Source: Terricaulis silvestris (GTDB lineage: Bacteria > Pseudomonadota > Alphaproteobacteria > Caulobacterales > Aquidulcibacteraceae). From it: 64,000 bases of DNA. This document shows, in pieces, positions 17,958-26,609 of the stretch (positions are counted from its first letter, which is position 1; each line of letters opens with the position of its first letter). The DNA is taken from positions 1,452,501-1,516,500 of the forward strand of contig NZ_CP047045.1 of NCBI RefSeq assembly GCF_009792355.1, read 5' to 3'. The notes under the pieces are model-generated. The model was not told the origin of the DNA. It was given only the letters and a program-made list of their open reading frames with translations, and made no database searches. A program made the position numbers and the translations under genes.

Positions 17958-19854
17958 GCGGCTCTGGCGCTCGCGTGACGCCAGGCGCGAAATTGACGCC
18001 GATCGCCGCGCCGATGCTCAACGCCACTGCCGCCGCGCGCGCCCATTCAGGCAACGTCTCCGCGTGCGCCGCCTCAATGATCAGGAATGTTGCTGTTGAG
18101 ACGGCTGCTGCGCCCAAAGCCCAGCGCGCTTCGGATTCATCCCGGCGCGTCCGCCAGAACGCCCAATGCCCCCAGAACAACGCGGCCGGCAGTGCAAACC
18201 CAAGTGACGCACGCGTCATCAGCCCAGCATCCAGAGGCGCAGCGAACGTCGCGGCATGAAGCCCAGCGCTGACCGTCAGCGCCGCCAATGCCAACAGGCC
18301 CAGCGCGCGCATCGCGAATTCCCGCGCGCTCACCGCGCCAAGCTTGGCGCGCGCACCGATCATAAGCGCCGCCGTCAGCCAGATCGCGGCATGCACGCCG
18401 GTCTCCACGAACGTCACCGGCCGCAGCAGCGGCGCACCTTCGGTGAAGCCGACGCGCACGGCCAGATTGGCGGCGCCGAGCGCGAACGCGATCGCGCTGA
18501 GTTCGAAGAAGGCCGATATCCGCGCCGATTTGGTGCGCATGAGAACGAACGCCGTCGCGCCCGCGAGCGCCGATGAGAGCACCACACCCGTCGCGATAAC
18601 GGCAAACGGCGGCCACGCGACCGCCTCGCCGAGCACCGCGCGCGCGGTGAGAGCGGCAAACATCAAGGCGCCCACGCCAGCCATGGCGGCGAAAAAGCGC
18701 CAAACGTCGTTGCGCAGGCGTTCATCGAGCGCGACGAGGCCGAGCGCCAAGGCGGCACTGGCCGGCGCCGCGAGCTGAACAGGCAGCGCAAGCGCAATTG
18801 CAGCGCTGACGGCGACGAAGGCGCCAAGCACCAGCACCCAAAGTGTGACGCGCAAGCCCTCCAAACCGCGCGCGCGCCGCAGCGCGCTCTGCGCGATCAC
18901 CCCAGCCAAAAGCGCCGCCAAGCCGAGGAATGCGCCTGCGGCCGCGTACGGATTAGCAAGACCATGCTGCGCGGCGTTCAGGGCGGCGATCGCGCCCAGC
19001 GGAGCAAACGCACCGGTGCCCGCAAGCGCTACGCCCCGCGCGCCGAGCTGCGGCACGCGCACAGCGGCGATCGCCAGGAACAGGGCGCCGGCCCAGGCCG
19101 CAGCCGGCGTGAACCAAATCGCGGCGCTCGGTTGGCCGCTCAGCACGAACAACCCGATCACCGCGGCGCCGAACGCCGCAAGATGCATAGCCTCCAGGCG
19201 CAAGCTCATGGCGCCGACGATGGCGGCCACCGCGACAATCATGCCGAACGCAACACCCGCCGCGCCAACCATGCCGGTCTGGCTCGCCAGCGCCAGCGCC
19301 GCCGCGGCCATGGTCAGCGCCATCGTTGAGCCAGGCGTGGCGCGGCGCAGGTGTGCGTGCGTGATGCCGGCGACGGCGCAGAACGCCACGAAGATCGAAT
19401 AGCTGGCGGGATCGGCGTGCGCCGCGCCAAGTGCGAAGCCGACAAGCGCCCAAGCGCCGGCGGTGCAAACTGCCGCCCAAGCCGCCGCCCGCCAGATCGG
19501 CCGCAGCGCGATGATCATCATCGCCGCGGCGATGGCCAAGCCGGACGCAACGATGGCTGGCTGATCGGCCTGGAAGAAGAAGGCGATCGCCGGCGAGGTG
19601 GCCATCAGCGCCAGGACCAGCCCGCGCCCAGTCTCAGGTGAAAGCGTCGGTCCGCGCAGATTCCCCGCGACCGCCTCGGCGCGTTCGCCCCAGACCCGCG
19701 CCGCCCGCGTCAGCGGATTTTCCGGCCGCGCTTCGGCTGAACCGTCGCGCAATGCGCCGAGCTGAGCCTCGAGAGACTCGATGCGCCGCCACAGCACCGC
19801 AAAGCCGGCAATGCTCAAAACGACGTGGAGCGCGAGGAGGAGAACGAGCGCCAT
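17893..19854 (-). CDS. DUF2339 polytopic membrane protein
   Basis: 653 aa and very hydrophobic, with well over fifteen membrane helices after an N-terminal helix (residues ~1-20) and a short coiled segment RRIESLEAQLGAL. The composition and the long Ala/Gly/Leu helix series fit the DUF2339 family, whose function is unknown. The length is below that of many members (about 900). It ends inside the 3' end of the opposite ABM gene. A 115-bp gap before the next gene shows nothing notable. Confidence 0.6.
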   Translation of the reverse strand: MALVLLLALHVVLSIAGFAVLWRRIESLEAQLGALRDGSAEARPENPLTRAARVWGERAEAVAGNLRGPTLSPETGRGLVLALMATSPAIAFFFQADQPAIVASGLAIAAAMMIIALRPIWRAAAWAAVCTAGAWALVGFALGAAHADPASYSIFVAFCAVAGITHAHLRRATPGSTMALTMAAAALALASQTGMVGAAGVAFGMIVAVAAIVGAMSLRLEAMHLAAFGAAVIGLFVLSGQPSAAIWFTPAAAWAGALFLAIAAVRVPQLGARGVALAGTGAFAPLGAIAALNAAQHGLANPYAAAGAFLGLAALLAGVIAQSALRRARGLEGLRVTLWVLVLGAFVAVSAAIALALPVQLAAPASAALALGLVALDERLRNDVWRFFAAMAGVGALMFAALTARAVLGEAVAWPPFAVIATGVVLSSALAGATAFVLMRTKSARISAFFELSAIAFALGAANLAVRVGFTEGAPLLRPVTFVETGVHAAIWLTAALMIGARAKLGAVSAREFAMRALGLLALAALTVSAGLHAATFAAPLDAGLMTRASLGFALPAALFWGHWAFWRTRRDESEARWALGAAAVSTATFLIIEAAHAETLPEWARAAAVALSIGAAIGVNFAPGVTRAPEPLKLPEKSPSRVERQAAHSDAA

Positions 19855-19969
19855 GCGACGGGCTTCCTAGCGGAAGCGCCGGTGGAAAACATTCCCAAAT
19901 CCGGAGAACAGGCGCCCGCGCTGCCGTCGGGTTTGACGCGCGAGCCGGCGCAATTGTTCCCGATCGTCG

Positions 19970-20869
19970 CTAGACGGCTGATTTTCGCAGGAATTTCTGC
20001 GTCTGCAACGCGCCTGCGCCGTACGCCTCAGCGCCTTCAGGGTTCTCGATCTGGGTCCAATGGTCGCGAACCGCCTCAGCGCTTGCCGTAGCGCCAAGGT
20101 AGGCGCCTTCGGTCTCCACGATCCGCGCCACGGCGAAAACGCCAGCGCCGGCGGTGAGGATCGCGCCGTTCGGCGCTTCTTTCGAGGCGAGATAGACCAC
20201 GCCCGGCGTCACGTGCTCGGGCCCGAACTTCTCGAGCATCGCCGGCGGCATGATGTTGTCCGTCATCCGCGTGGCGGCCACCGGCGAGATCGCGTTGATG
20301 CGGATGTCGTTCTTGCCGCCTTCGAGCTTCAGTGTGTTCATCAGCCCGATGAGCGAGAGCTTGGCCGCGCCGTAGTTTGCTTGGCCGAAATTGCCATAGA
20401 GCCCGGTGGACGAGGTGGTCACCACGACGCGCCCGTAATTCTGCGCGCGCATGATCTCCCACATCGCTTTCAGCGGCTTCACCGCGCCCATCAGGTGCAC
20501 GTCGACCACGGCGGCGAAGTCCTTCAACTCCAGCTTGGCGAACGATTTGTCGCGCAGAATGCCGGCATTCGCGATCAGCACGTCGATGCGGCCCCACTTT
20601 GACATGGTGCGCTCAACCAGATTGGAGACGCCGGCATCGTCCGTGACCGAAGCGCCGTCCGCGATCGCTTCACCGCCTGCCGCAACGATCTCCGCAACCA
20701 CAGCGTCCGCAGCCGCTGACGAGCCGCCTGAACCACCGAGCGTTCCGCCCAGATCGTTGACCACAACCTTTGCGCCCCGACGTGCGAGTTCCAGCGCGTG
20801 GCTTCGGCCCAAACCGCCGCCGGCGCCGGTGACGATTGCAACTTGGCCGTCGAAGCGGATGTCAGACAT
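19970..20869 (-). CDS. SDR family oxidoreductase, MFE-2-like
   Basis: 299 aa. Cofactor motif TGAGGGLGRSHALELARRG near residues 14-32; VVVNDLGG; NAGILRDKSF near 98; catalytic serine in VTTSSTGLYGNFGQ and YGAAK near 162-166. The GILRDKSF and NFGQANYGAAK segments are those of the 3-hydroxyacyl-CoA dehydrogenase domain of peroxisomal multifunctional enzyme type 2, so it may act on 3-hydroxyacyl-CoA in fatty acid or sterol breakdown, consistent with the acyl-CoA dehydrogenases nearby. ATG 20869 is preferred; an ATG 20 codons upstream lacks family similarity. Confidence 0.85.
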   Translation of the reverse strand: MSDIRFDGQVAIVTGAGGGLGRSHALELARRGAKVVVNDLGGTLGGSGGSSAAADAVVAEIVAAGGEAIADGASVTDDAGVSNLVERTMSKWGRIDVLIANAGILRDKSFAKLELKDFAAVVDVHLMGAVKPLKAMWEIMRAQNYGRVVVTTSSTGLYGNFGQANYGAAKLSLIGLMNTLKLEGGKNDIRINAISPVAATRMTDNIMPPAMLEKFGPEHVTPGVVYLASKEAPNGAILTAGAGVFAVARIVETEGAYLGATASAEAVRDHWTQIENPEGAEAYGAGALQTQKFLRKSAV

Positions 20870-20967
20870 TGTGTGGGGCGCACTTCGTGATCTTGGCGCT
20901 TTGTCGCGGAAGCGCTTAGCTGCGGTCAAGACGGCGCCCGTAGGGCGCCCGGCGTTCGGGGATCGGG

Positions 20968-21588
20968 ATGAAGCTCTATGTCGCGCCTTATGCGCCCAAC
21001 CCGCGACGGGTGATGATGTTCTTGGCCGAGAAGGACATCACCGATATCGAACTCGTGACGCTCAACCTGCAAGAAGGCGAGCACCGCACCGACGCCTTCC
21101 GCGCCAAGAGCCCGCTCAGCCAAATCCCAACGCTTGAGCTTGATGACGGCCGCACGCTCACCGAAAGCCGCGCCATCTGCGGTTACATTGAAGCGATGCA
21201 GCCTGAGCCAAACCTGATGGGCCGCGACGCATTCGAACGCGCCTTCATCGAAATGTGGGACCGCCGCATGGAGTTGTTATTCTCGGTGCCGCTGATGATG
21301 TGGGTCCGCCACGGCAATCCGGTACTCGGCGCCGTCGAGCGCGACCAGAACGCCGAAGTAGCCAGCTACAATCAAGGTCAGGCGATGCGCATGGCGAAGT
21401 GGCTGAACAGCGAACTGGGGGCACGGCAATGGATCGCCGGCGACCGCTTCACCATCGCCGACATCACCGCCGCTTGCGGCATGGATTTCGCCAAGATGAT
21501 GCGCTGGCGTCCCGGTGACGATCTCCCGCACTTGAAGCGCTGGCGCGGGATGTTGGGTAATCGCGCGGCCGGAAACGTCGCCGCCTAA
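20968..21588 (+). CDS. glutathione S-transferase family protein
   Basis: 206 aa. The N-terminal thioredoxin-like domain (residues ~1-80) has KLYVAPYAPNPRRVMMFLAEK, with SQIPTLELDDGRTLTESRAIC carrying the cis-proline and the glutathione-binding E-S pair. The helical C-terminal domain contains the N-capping motif block FTIADITAACGMDF near 160-173. It probably conjugates glutathione to electrophiles in the cytoplasm. It is divergent from the SDR gene, with a 98-bp shared promoter region. Confidence 0.88.
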   Translation: MKLYVAPYAPNPRRVMMFLAEKDITDIELVTLNLQEGEHRTDAFRAKSPLSQIPTLELDDGRTLTESRAICGYIEAMQPEPNLMGRDAFERAFIEMWDRRMELLFSVPLMMWVRHGNPVLGAVERDQNAEVASYNQGQAMRMAKWLNSELGARQWIAGDRFTIADITAACGMDFAKMMRWRPGDDLPHLKRWRGMLGNRAAGNVAA

Positions 21589-22004
21589 GCTGTCTTGCGC
21601 TTGCGTGCCGGCGGTTTTGAGCCACCGCGCTCGCGCTTGCGGCGTTCTTCGTGCAGCTTCTCGGCGCTTTGCTCGACTTCCTTCAGGATGTCCTCGAGTT
21701 CTTCATCACTCATGTGCTCGATGCCGATGAACTTGTTGTCGGAATCGCTGGTGCGGATGATTTCGTCGAGCTTGGCTTGAATGGCGGCGTTGTCGCGGTT
21801 CTGTGTGTTCTGGATCAGGAACACCATCAGGAAGGTGACGATGGTCGTCGTCGTGTTGATGACGAGCTGCCACGTGTCGGAGAAGCCGAACAGCGGCCCC
21901 GAGAGCGCCCAAACCAGCACTAGAGCGCAGCATAGAATGAACGCGATCGGCCGGCCGGTCCATTTGGATACGGTGGTCGCGAAACGAGTGAACATTTTGC
22001 GCAT
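21585..22004 (-). CDS. low-affinity iron permease family protein
   Basis: 139 aa. MFTRFATTVSKWTGRP at the start, two membrane helices (~20-60), the polar WQLVINTTTTIVTFLMVFLIQNTQNRD segment and a cytoplasmic ISDEELEDILKE-like tail (here MSDEELEDILKEVE) match small bacterial members of the low-affinity iron permease family, often annotated as FET4-like. Actual iron transport by these two-helix proteins is not established. ATG 22004 was chosen over 22175 since the family begins at that point. Its 3' end overlaps that of the GST gene by four bases. Confidence 0.8.
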   Translation of the reverse strand: MRKMFTRFATTVSKWTGRPIAFILCCALVLVWALSGPLFGFSDTWQLVINTTTTIVTFLMVFLIQNTQNRDNAAIQAKLDEIIRTSDSDNKFIGIEHMSDEELEDILKEVEQSAEKLHEERRKRERGGSKPPARKRKTA

Positions 22005-22041
22005 GGCGCTGGGCAACAGCGCAGCGACCCTGGAAGTTCCC

Positions 22042-22845
22042 TTAGGCCGCGCCGCTGTGAACCCGTGCGCCCAACGCGTCCGCGCGATCGGCGAACCGAA
22101 CGCAGCGTTTGCGCAGTACGCGCGTAGCGCGTTTGGCGGCATTGCCTTCGCCAGCCATGGCGGGGTCGGCCTCAATCCGGTCCATCAACAGCAAGGCGTC
22201 GCGCTCAACGCCCAATACATCGCCCAGCTTGTCGCCAAGCTTCAGCCGCCGCGCCGTTGGCCAAGCATCATCCAACAGTAGTGCCGCGTAGTAACGATCC
22301 TTCTCGCGCTTGCGCCATTCGTGCCGGTGCGCCGGTTCATCCGAGCCACGGCCGCGACGGCGCGCCTTGCGCGCGCGTCGAATGACGCGCTCGGCGCCGC
22401 GCTTGATCTGGCGATGCGACGCTTCGGGCCAGACCTGCGCCAGCGCGAGCAAATCCTTCAGTCCCGCCCGCGCGCCGTCGATATCGAGCGGCGGCAGAAA
22501 TCCGCGTTCGACATCCAAAGTGGAAGCGACGTCGAGCAGCGCTCGCGCTTCGCGCTTATCACCCTTCTTCGCCGCGCGCCGTGCTGCTTCCGCCAGCGCC
22601 ACGAGATCGCGCGCTTGACCAAGCGTGCGCATCACCCCGCGCGCGGAATCGTTGAACACTTCAGCCAAGCCTGGCGCGCCAGCACGGCCGATGCGCGCCA
22701 ACGCACGCGCGCGTTTAATGCGCACGCGGCAGCGATGCACGCCCTTCGGACGCCCGCCGGACATATCGAGTTCTTCAATGGCGGCGCTCAATTCCCGCGA
22801 CAACGCCGCGCGCAAGTCGAACGCCGGTCCAGGCGATCTCATCAT
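22042..22845 (-). CDS. CHAD domain protein
   Basis: About 267 aa. The CHAD family (conserved histidine alpha-helical domain) is shown by GVHRCRVRIKRARALAR, with the conserved His and basic run near residue 38, by TLGQARDLVALAEAARRAAKK, and by a second HEWRKREKDRYYAALLLDDAW block. CHAD domains bind polyphosphate or act beside adenylate-cyclase-like triphosphatases; no such partner domain is present here. The protein is very basic, consistent with polyanion binding. Start codons TTG 22848, ATG 22845 and ATG 22842 are adjacent; the first ATG was taken. Confidence 0.8.
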   Translation of the reverse strand: MMRSPGPAFDLRAALSRELSAAIEELDMSGGRPKGVHRCRVRIKRARALARIGRAGAPGLAEVFNDSARGVMRTLGQARDLVALAEAARRAAKKGDKREARALLDVASTLDVERGFLPPLDIDGARAGLKDLLALAQVWPEASHRQIKRGAERVIRRARKARRRGRGSDEPAHRHEWRKREKDRYYAALLLDDAWPTARRLKLGDKLGDVLGVERDALLLMDRIEADPAMAGEGNAAKRATRVLRKRCVRFADRADALGARVHSGAA

Positions 22846-22865
22846 CAACTACCCCCGCTCACGCG

Positions 22866-23339
22866 TTAGCCCCGCGGTAGCGGATTGATTTTCTTGAGCG
22901 TGCCGGAAAATGCAAGCAGCGGACGTGAATCTTGTGTCACAAGTCCGCGCACGAAAATCAGCGAGCGCGTCTCGCGCAACACTTCGCCGTCTGCGTACAC
23001 AAAGTTATCCACAGCGCCGGCGCTCAGAAATTCGCTGTTGCACGTCAGCGTCACCGCGTGCGCGCCACGCAAAGCATTGTGGGCGATGGCAAAAAGCGAA
23101 AAGTCGGCGAAGCTCATCAGCGCCCCGCCATGGATTGTGCCGCCGCCGTTCAGGTGCTCGCGCCGCGGCTGGAACGCGCAGCGGGCGCGGCCATCGGCCT
23201 CGAGGCGAAAGCAGAACGGCCCGATCGCGGTTTCGTACGGGTCCGCACCGTTGCTCCAGGAGGTCCAGCCCTGGAACGGGCCTTCCGTGATCACAACGGG
23301 CTGACTTGGGCTCTGCTCGGCCCCTCCATCGGCGCTCAT
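22866..23339 (-). CDS. PaaI-type hotdog thioesterase
   Basis: 157 aa hotdog-fold protein. The central helix block HLNGGGTIHGGALMSFADFSLFAIAHNAL matches PaaI-type thioesterases, with the HGGALMSFAD catalytic region near residues 72-81, followed by SVTLTCNSEFL-like (here AVTLTCNSEFLSAG) strands. It probably hydrolyses an acyl- or aryl-CoA. It is oriented opposite to the following lipoprotein gene with a 66-bp divergent gap. Confidence 0.85.
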   Translation of the reverse strand: MSADGGAEQSPSQPVVITEGPFQGWTSWSNGADPYETAIGPFCFRLEADGRARCAFQPRREHLNGGGTIHGGALMSFADFSLFAIAHNALRGAHAVTLTCNSEFLSAGAVDNFVYADGEVLRETRSLIFVRGLVTQDSRPLLAFSGTLKKINPLPRG

Positions 23340-23405
23340 GGAACGATTTCTCCTTGCTGGCGCCGCGTGCTCGCATGGTATCAGAGGCCGGGCAAGGCAG
23401 GGCAG

Positions 23406-24029
23406 ATGCGGTTTGTTTTCGCGATCCTAGCGATGTTCGCGCTGGCGACGTGCGCCAGTTCGGGCGAGGACGACCGCTTCCGCGTCGGCGCTTCCCAGCG
23501 CGCCTTTGTCATCATTGGCGTCGCCGAAGCGGCCGAGAACACGTCAGCCACGTACGATCTGCTATGGCGCCGGCTTGACCCCAACGGAAATTTCACCCCC
23601 GAGATCGATGGCGGCCGCACCGCTTTCCAGGCCGAGACCAACGAACGCGGCACGCTCCGCATGCGCGGCATTCCCGGCGAATTCGTGATGCGCGAAATCG
23701 ATCCTGGGGTTTACGCGCTCGACAGCGTCTTCGCCGTAATCGCCGACGACCGCGTCAACTACATCGCCAACGGCGTCATGACCGGCCCCGAGCGGCCCGC
23801 CTTTGAAGTTCGCGCCGGCGAAGCGATCTATCTCGGCATTTGGCAGGTTAACATCGAGGACGTCACCGCCGTAGCGCGGCCGTGGCGCCTGAGCGAAGCC
23901 GATCTCCGCGCCGTCCTGGATCGCCGCGACAAAGTCGCCGGCGAAGTGCGCCTGCGCGAAACCCATACCCGCGCCGTGCCATGCACGCCGCAGCGTCTCA
24001 ATTCCAGATCACAACGCCGGGTGTGCTGA
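23406..24029 (+). CDS. putative lipoprotein of unknown function
   Basis: 207 aa. A short hydrophobic leader ends in LATC, a plausible lipobox with Cys16. The mature part has beta-strand patterns (FVIIGVAEAAENTSATYDLLW, RMRGIPGEFVMREIDPG and AGEAIYLGIWQVNIED) resembling small carboxypeptidase-regulatory-like or DUF2846-like lipoprotein domains, but no family is certain. ATG 23406 gives the leader directly; the open frame extends upstream without similarity. Its TGA overlaps the ATG of the next dehydrogenase by one base. Confidence 0.6.
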   Translation: MRFVFAILAMFALATCASSGEDDRFRVGASQRAFVIIGVAEAAENTSATYDLLWRRLDPNGNFTPEIDGGRTAFQAETNERGTLRMRGIPGEFVMREIDPGVYALDSVFAVIADDRVNYIANGVMTGPERPAFEVRAGEAIYLGIWQVNIEDVTAVARPWRLSEADLRAVLDRRDKVAGEVRLRETHTRAVPCTPQRLNSRSQRRVC

Positions 24030-25174
24030 TGCACGACAACGAGATACTCACCCAATTGCTCGACGCCATCCGCCGCTTCGTCAACGAGCGCCTGATCCCG
24101 CTTGAGGCCAAAGTTTCCGAAGACGACGCTATCCCTGCTGACGCGCTCGCGGAAATGCGCGCGCTCGGCCTGTTTGGTCTCTCCATTCCGGAAGAGTACG
24201 GCGGTCTCGGCCTCTCCATGGAGGACGAGTGCCGCGTCATGTTCGAATTCTGCCGCTGCTCGCCGGCGTTTCGTTCGGCGTTCGGCACCAATGTCGGCAT
24301 CGGCAGCCAGGGTCTCGTCATGTTCGGGACCGAGGCGCAGAAGGAAAAGTGGCTCCCGGGCATCGCGTCCGGCGACACCGTCACTTCATTCGCGCTCACT
24401 GAACCCGAAGCCGGCTCAGATTCCGGCGCCGTGCGCACCAAAGCCGAACGCGATGGTGATCACTACGTCCTCAGCGGCTCCAAGCGCTACATCACCAACG
24501 CCAACCGCGCTTCGCTCTTCACCGTGATGGCGCGCACCAATCCCGACGTGAAAGGCGGCGCCGGCGTCTCTGCCTTCCTGGTGCCGAGCGATCTGCCTGG
24601 CGTTTCCGTGGGCAAGCCCGAAAAGAAAATGGGCCAGCAGGGCGCTCACATCTGCGACGTCAACTTCGACGGCGTGCGCGTGCCCAGCGAGCTTCGTCTC
24701 GGCGAAGAGGGCCAAGGCTTCCGCATCGCCATGCAAGTGCTCGATCGCGGCCGGCTGCACATTTCGTCCGTCTGCGTCGGCGTTGCCGAGCGTTTGATCG
24801 AAGAGAGCGTCCGCTACGCCGCCGAGCGCAAACAATTCGGCCAAGCCATCGCCAACTTCCAGATGATCCAAGCCATGCTCGCCGACTGCCGCGCCGAAGC
24901 CAACGCCGCGCGAGCCATGGTGCTCGACGCCGCCCGCAAGCGCGATGCCGGCGCCGACGTCACAATGGACGCCGCCTGCGCCAAGCTCTTCGCTTCAGAA
25001 ATGGTCGGCCGCGTCGCCGATCGCGCGGTGCAGATCTTCGGCGGCTCCGGCTACGTTGCCGATCACGGCATCGAGCGCTTCTACCGCGACGTCCGCATCT
25101 TCCGCCTCTACGAAGGCACCAGCGAAATCCAGCGCCTCATCATCGCGCGCGAGATGATGAAGCGGGGCAAGTGA
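24029..25174 (+). CDS. acyl-CoA dehydrogenase
   Basis: 381 aa with all classical signatures: IPEEYGGLGLSMED, FALTEPEAGSDSGAVRT in the beta domain, GSKRYITNA, YAAERKQFGQAIANFQMIQ, IFGGSGYVADHGIERFYRDVR, and the C-terminal YEGTSEIQRLIIAREM, which includes the catalytic-base region with GTSEI as in short- and medium-chain enzymes. It oxidises an acyl-CoA to the enoyl-CoA, passing electrons to ETF. ATG 24029 follows the overlapping upstream stop; ATG 23981 (16 codons earlier) is an alternative. More canonical than the pair at 11051 and 12888. Confidence 0.93.
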   Translation: MHDNEILTQLLDAIRRFVNERLIPLEAKVSEDDAIPADALAEMRALGLFGLSIPEEYGGLGLSMEDECRVMFEFCRCSPAFRSAFGTNVGIGSQGLVMFGTEAQKEKWLPGIASGDTVTSFALTEPEAGSDSGAVRTKAERDGDHYVLSGSKRYITNANRASLFTVMARTNPDVKGGAGVSAFLVPSDLPGVSVGKPEKKMGQQGAHICDVNFDGVRVPSELRLGEEGQGFRIAMQVLDRGRLHISSVCVGVAERLIEESVRYAAERKQFGQAIANFQMIQAMLADCRAEANAARAMVLDAARKRDAGADVTMDAACAKLFASEMVGRVADRAVQIFGGSGYVADHGIERFYRDVRIFRLYEGTSEIQRLIIAREMMKRGK

Positions 25175-25611
25175 TGGCTGACGAACCCAAGCCACAGAAG
25201 ACTCTGGCCGACCATGCGCGTGGCATCGCAGCGCTTCCGGGAGAGAAATTCGCTGAGCTGAAAGCGTACGGCGCGGAAAAACTCCAAGATACCATGGCCG
25301 CGTTTCAATCGGCGTTGCCCGCGCTACGGCGCGCTGGTTATGAGATGCGAGAGTTCGAAGTCGAACTCGGCCTGGCACCGAAGATCATCGCTCACTTCAC
25401 ACCAGCAGCCACCCATGACGCGGCCATTGTCGAAGCGCGTGAAGCGCTGAAGGACAACAAGATCGGCGCCGCCATGCTGAGCGTGCTCGCGCGTGCCGGC
25501 GACATACACCGCCAGATCAAGGCACCCGGCTTCTCTTGTGGACACATGGAAATCGACGTCGGCTTGTTGCCAGCCGTGCGTTTGCGCTACCGCGCGGACG
25601 AACTGGAATAG
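25174..25611 (+). CDS. hypothetical cytoplasmic protein
   Basis: 145 aa with no signal peptide or membrane helix. An amphipathic N-terminal half (LADHARGIAALPGEKFAELKAYGAEKLQDTM) is followed by EFEVELGLAPKIIAHF and a C-terminal GLLPAVRLRYRA strand. No family was recognised. It starts within the stop of the upstream acyl-CoA dehydrogenase (TGATG) and lies six bases before the CbrC-like gene, so the three genes are probably transcribed together. Confidence 0.6.
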   Translation: MADEPKPQKTLADHARGIAALPGEKFAELKAYGAEKLQDTMAAFQSALPALRRAGYEMREFEVELGLAPKIIAHFTPAATHDAAIVEAREALKDNKIGAAMLSVLARAGDIHRQIKAPGFSCGHMEIDVGLLPAVRLRYRADELE

Positions 25612-25617
25612 AGACAC

Positions 25618-26121
25618 GTGACAGACAAGCCGTTCTTCCGCTTCCACCCCGACGCGTACGATCACGGCGTGTTCGAGGAGTCCGACGAGCCTTGCAGTGC
25701 ATGCGGTAAACCCTGCGTCTGGAAATACACCCAGCACATCTACGCGCTGCCGCCCGATCCCGAAGCGATCTGCGCGCGTTGCATCGCCGACGGCACCGTC
25801 ACCAAGGCGGTTCCTGAAGGCGATTATGGCCTCCATGATTTCTCGTTCGACGAAGAACCATCCGAAGCGCTCGCCGCCGAAGTCGAGCAGCGCACGCCGG
25901 GCTTCGCCACCTACAATCCCTTCGTCTGGCCCGTGCGCGATGGCATGCCGCTGGCTTTCTTAGGCTTCGGCGAAGACGCGAACTTGGCCAACGTTCTCGG
26001 CGTGAAGGCCGCGATCGCGGCGCTAGCGTCAGACATGGGCGGTGAAGTGGCGCCGGGCTACGCGATGATCTTCAAGACGCTAGAGGGCGACACCTACATC
26101 GCCACCCTTGATATGGATTGA
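25618..26121 (+). CDS. CbrC family (UPF0167) protein
   Basis: 167 aa with a GTG start. FFRFHPDAYDHGVFEESDEPCSACGK and a later ICARCIADGT provide two Cys-x2-Cys pairs, a zinc-ribbon-like arrangement seen in CbrC/UPF0167 proteins; the segment TPGFATYNPFVWPVRDGMPLAFLGFGED also fits. E. coli CbrC is associated with colicin tolerance under CreB control, but the biochemical role is unknown. A strong hairpin follows the gene. Confidence 0.75.
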   Translation: MTDKPFFRFHPDAYDHGVFEESDEPCSACGKPCVWKYTQHIYALPPDPEAICARCIADGTVTKAVPEGDYGLHDFSFDEEPSEALAAEVEQRTPGFATYNPFVWPVRDGMPLAFLGFGEDANLANVLGVKAAIAALASDMGGEVAPGYAMIFKTLEGDTYIATLDMD

Positions 26122-26126
26122 TGGAA

Positions 26127-26160
26127 TGGGGGATAGAGCCGCGCTCTATCCCCCACTTTG
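26127..26160 (+). terminator. strong hairpin after the CbrC-like gene
   Basis: TGGGGGATAGAGC (26127-26139) and GCTCTATCCCCCA (26143-26155) form a perfect 13-bp stem with a three-base loop, followed by CTTTG. It starts six bases after the upstream stop codon, so it very probably ends that transcript. The T-run is short. Confidence 0.65.
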
Positions 26161-26171
26161 CGCAAGCGTTG

Positions 26172-26261
26172 GCAAGTTGGAGCGCCCGGCTCCGCCGCGC
26201 TTAGCGCTTTACTTTCAAGCATTTTCGCCAATGCGCGGCAGAGCCGGGCGCTCCAACTTGC
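26172..26261. repeat. 90-bp inverted-repeat element, copy 2
   Basis: GCAAGTTGGAGCGCCCGGCTC (first 20 bases at 26172-26191) has a perfect 21-bp inverted partner at 26241-26261. The outer GCA-x-GTTGGAGCGC consensus equals that of the element at 14044-14135, and both are about 90 bp with a non-conserved centre. That pattern suggests a mobile or REP-like palindromic family rather than two independent terminators. Confidence 0.75.
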
Positions 26262-26289
26262 AAGAATCTATCCGACCGATTTGAACCAC

Positions 26290-26605
26290 CCCTACACTGC
26301 CGGCATCTCTCACACGGGAGGTTCAAGTGCTAGCCGAACACCTGAGCGTGAGAGACGTGATCGAACGTGAGATAGCCAGCGGGGCTTGAAACCGCTGGGG
26401 TCCGGGCAGAGGCACTGTCCGCACGTCTCGAGCGTCCGGCTCCGGAGTGAACAGCTCCTCACCCGGTGCGCTAGAGCCAAACGATTGCGCGGGACGTGTC
26501 GTGCGCGCGAAAACACTCACTCTCCCTTTGGTCCAGCGCTCACGGCGCGTCCCGCTCTCCTGTTGGAGAGGACTTGTCGAACCCGTGCAACGACGTTGCG
26601 ACGGC
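26290..26605. other. gene-free, hairpin-rich segment with a possible 20-codon leader ORF
   Basis: No convincing protein gene fills 26262-26609. On the + strand GGGAGG (26316-26321) precedes GTG 26327, opening a 20-codon frame that ends at 26389. After it come CAGCGG/CCGCTG flanking 26378-26398, a long-range pairing of GCGGGACG near 26490 with CGTCCCGC near 26550, and CTCTCC-TGTT-GGAGAG near 26560-26575. Either strand could make a structured RNA, or this may be a decayed repeat or gene. No known RNA family (tmRNA, RNase P, 6S, SRP) was recognised. Confidence 0.3.
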
Positions 26606-26609
26606 GTCG

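Noticed and set aside
26290-26605. tmRNA, RNase P RNA, 6S RNA or SRP RNA
   Set aside because: No tag sequence, tRNA-like end, GGAAAGTCC-type block or SRP GGAAGG loop was found on either strand, so the segment was left as unassigned.
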